8,039 nt of DNA from Rhodobacteraceae bacterium UBA996. Its GTDB lineage: Bacteria; Pseudomonadota; Alphaproteobacteria; Rhodobacterales; Rhodobacteraceae. Shown in pieces: positions 6,691 through 8,039 of the stretch (position 1 is the first letter of the stretch; the number at the start of each line of letters is the position of its first letter). Position numbers and translations under genes: made by a program. The notes beneath the pieces were generated by a model. It did not search any database, was not told the DNA's origin, and saw only the letters and a list, made by a program, of their open reading frames with translations. The DNA lies in assembly GCA_002291955.1 (NCBI GenBank), contig DBBA01000253.1:1-8039 (forward strand), in the 5' to 3' direction.

Positions 6691-7626
6691 TCACACCTTT
6701 GGAACATCGCACTTCACTTCGTCAAGCCGATCCTGACTTCGCTTTCGCGTCGCATAAAGGAAATAGGTGTTCACGATCGCCTTCATGCAGTCAAGCGCAT
6801 CCTGACTGTTTTTCAGTTTCGGCAGGCTCTCGGCAGTGTGCTGGATCTCCGCGTCGCGCGCTTCGGCAAAGGTCTGCTCGCAGGGTCCGGCCTTGCCTGC
6901 CCCAGCCGCGCGCCGCAACTTTGCCGCACGCTTGATCTGCTTGCGGGATTTCTTCCCGTGCTGGGTCGTCCGTTTCTTAGAATCATTGAGACAGATGCAG
7001 GGCGCATCGTCCTCGGTGTATCTGGGGAATGCCGGTATCGGCCCGCCGCCGCGGACTGGTTCGAAGAATGCGTTCTGGATCACATGGTCCGACTGGAAGC
7101 CCTTCTTGCAGTGCTGGTCGCGTTCGCTGTACGGGTGGATCTTGATGTTGATATCCGCGAGAATCTGAACGCAGTTTCCAGCGCCAAGGTTGAGCTTGCA
7201 GATCTCGACCCACGGAGGGGTGTTTCCGGGCATCGAACCATGATTATGGGTTGCGATATCCGAGAAGCGAATGACCGGTTCACCCTCGAACTTCACGTTC
7301 GGCGACCACATTGACCAATACTTCTTCCCCGTATTCTTCGACGTGATGACGCCCTTCTTTGGGGCACACCCGGCCTCGGTCCCGGCGGTCTTCTTTTCGT
7401 CCGACTTGTTCTTTATGTTGACTTCCTTGCCGCCTATCTTGACCGTGCCCGTTCCTTTCTCGGTATCCGAAGCGACCCCGAATGACGGATAAGGAATGGG
7501 AACGCCGGGCGGGGTTGCGGGTGTCTGGGGTGGCGTGAAACAGACATCAGGGAAGGCCGCGATGGTCTGTGCCTGTACAGCCTTGCCCGAGATCTCGAGG
7601 CCGTTGGCAAAGACGTTCGTCGACAT
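6691..7626 (-). CDS. PAAR-like (DUF4150) T6SS effector with C-terminal HNH-like nuclease toxin domain
   Basis: A 311-residue protein. Residues about 3-130 are a DUF4150/PAAR-like domain: FPDVCFTPPQTP (25-36) and VPIPYPS (42-48), then GTEAGCAPKKGVITS (82-96), VKFEGEPVIRFSD (111-123) and THNHGS (126-131). Proteins of this kind cap the VgrG spike and carry a toxin. The C-terminal part (about 145-311) has SDHVIQNAFF (179-188), AP-C-IC-L around 208-213, and TTQHG (220-224), a spacing like HNH/endonuclease VII (His-Me finger) toxins; H181 and H223 are candidate metal or catalytic residues. A strongly basic stretch (216-246) would suit nucleic-acid binding. Cysteines are frequent (30, 87, 143, 152, 173, 210, 212, 249, 280, 306). 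The ATG at 7626 overlaps the upstream TGA by one base and has AGAGG eight bases ahead; an upstream in-frame TTG at 7632 is less likely. No membrane segments are present. DUF4150 is confident; the nuclease call is moderate. Confidence 0.85.
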   Translation of the reverse strand: MSTNVFANGLEISGKAVQAQTIAAFPDVCFTPPQTPATPPGVPIPYPSFGVASDTEKGTGTVKIGGKEVNIKNKSDEKKTAGTEAGCAPKKGVITSKNTGKKYWSMWSPNVKFEGEPVIRFSDIATHNHGSMPGNTPPWVEICKLNLGAGNCVQILADINIKIHPYSERDQHCKKGFQSDHVIQNAFFEPVRGGGPIPAFPRYTEDDAPCICLNDSKKRTTQHGKKSRKQIKRAAKLRRAAGAGKAGPCEQTFAEARDAEIQHTAESLPKLKNSQDALDCMKAIVNTYFLYATRKRSQDRLDEVKCDVPKV

Positions 7627-8039
7627 CAGCAAGTCCTCTCAGCGCGGTCGAGCACGGCTGCCCCGCATGCTCCGTCATCTCCTGACGCCTCGATCAGTAC
7701 CGGACTGCCGGGCGCGTAGCCTCGCCGCGCTGAAATCAGAGCTTTGCCCGCGATCAACGGCAGTGCTGCTGCTCCGATGTTGCCAAGGCTTTCTGCAGGC
7801 GCCCAGAGGTCCTGGAAGGCTGAACGCCCTCGGATTAGGCGTTGATGGGCGAGTGCTGATTGCAGGAAGAAGTACTTCTCACCTGAAACGTCCGAAATGC
7901 GGTACCCCACCTGCGACAGCTTCACACCCGCTTCCTCCAGCGCCTGGGTATAGGCCCGGGCCATCCCGTCGCCGCGCAGGGGCAGGTCGAGGCCGCCTTC
8001 GTCGCGGCCATTGTACAGGAAGGCGTCCTCGCGCGCCAA
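7626..8039 (-). CDS. Thiolase/3-oxoacyl-ACP-synthase-like protein of T6SS cluster, C-terminal part (5' truncated)
   Basis: The last 137 codons of a gene that begins beyond the right edge. The visible sequence has YRISDVSGEKYFF (46-58 of the partial frame) and SLGNIGAAALPLIAGKAL (84-101), the latter like the C-terminal Gly-Asn helix region of ketosynthase/thiolase folds. These proteins recur beside DUF4150 effectors and DUF2169 proteins in T6SS cargo clusters. The histidine-bearing motifs that true ketosynthases have in this half (HGTGT or HQAN) are not seen, so it is probably a non-catalytic scaffold or loading helper rather than a lipid-synthesis enzyme; this is inference. The TGA (7626-7628) overlaps the start of the effector gene by one base, so the two are made together. 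The GC content lies between that of the flanking chromosome and that of the toxin gene. The start, N-terminal half and active-site Cys cannot be assessed. Confidence 0.72.
   Translation of the reverse strand: MAREDAFLYNGRDEGGLDLPLRGDGMARAYTQALEEAGVKLSQVGYRISDVSGEKYFFLQSALAHQRLIRGRSAFQDLWAPAESLGNIGAAALPLIAGKALISARRGYAPGSPVLIEASGDDGACGAAVLDRAERTC

Noticed and set aside
5546..7314. Long + strand frames (5546-6457, 6454-7314) across the propeller and toxin genes
   Set aside because: They overlap recognisable - strand genes (DUF4150 motifs, propeller repeats) and have no recognisable domain or good ribosome binding site.
5831..7626. Whether the low-GC cassette is a transposon or integron element
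   Set aside because: No transposase or integrase gene, terminal inverted repeats or target duplication could be seen at its visible edges; homologous exchange is more plausible.

Overview
The window reads as chromosome from a high-GC alphaproteobacterium, most likely Rhodobacterales (Paracoccaceae/Rhodobacter-Paracoccus type). This is inferred from the very GC-rich codon usage, the AglA-like GH13 alpha-glucosidase, and the GalE/ExoB-type epimerase. No rRNA, tRNA, CRISPR array or IS element was seen. There is no gene-free stretch longer than about 100 bases.

Left part (1-2312, + strand): the 3' end of a Gly/Asn-rich low-complexity protein is followed by a complete two-component system. This is an OmpR/PhoP-type response regulator whose stop codon overlaps the start of a PhoQ-like membrane histidine kinase.

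Middle (2313-4989): carbohydrate metabolism. A GH13 alpha-glucosidase on the - strand converges on the kinase, with a hairpin over the junction. It is divergent from galE (UDP-glucose 4-epimerase); the 99-bp space between them holds an imperfect palindrome.

Right part (5044-8039): what looks like type VI secretion (T6SS) cargo DNA. Two small + strand genes, a DUF6484 protein with a VgrG-tail-like C-terminus and a short protein matching only the N-terminus of the TIGR02270 family, are translationally coupled. They converge on a three-gene - strand unit. Read in transcription order, this unit has the C-terminal part of a thiolase/ketoacyl-synthase-like protein (cut by the window end), a PAAR-like (DUF4150) protein with a Cys-rich, basic C-terminal domain that looks like an HNH/His-Me-finger nuclease toxin, and a seven-repeat beta-propeller-like protein that is the best candidate for its immunity protein. 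The last two genes are clearly less GC-rich than the rest of the window and their stop-codon edge at 5831-5834 is sharp, which fits an exchangeable effector-immunity cassette.

In the proposed working model, the PAAR-like protein caps the VgrG spike, the thiolase-like protein (and probably a DUF2169 protein beyond the right edge) assists loading, the C-terminal domain is delivered into rival cells to cut nucleic acid, and the propeller protects the producer. Family assignments come from recognised motifs; the toxin chemistry and the immunity role are inference.
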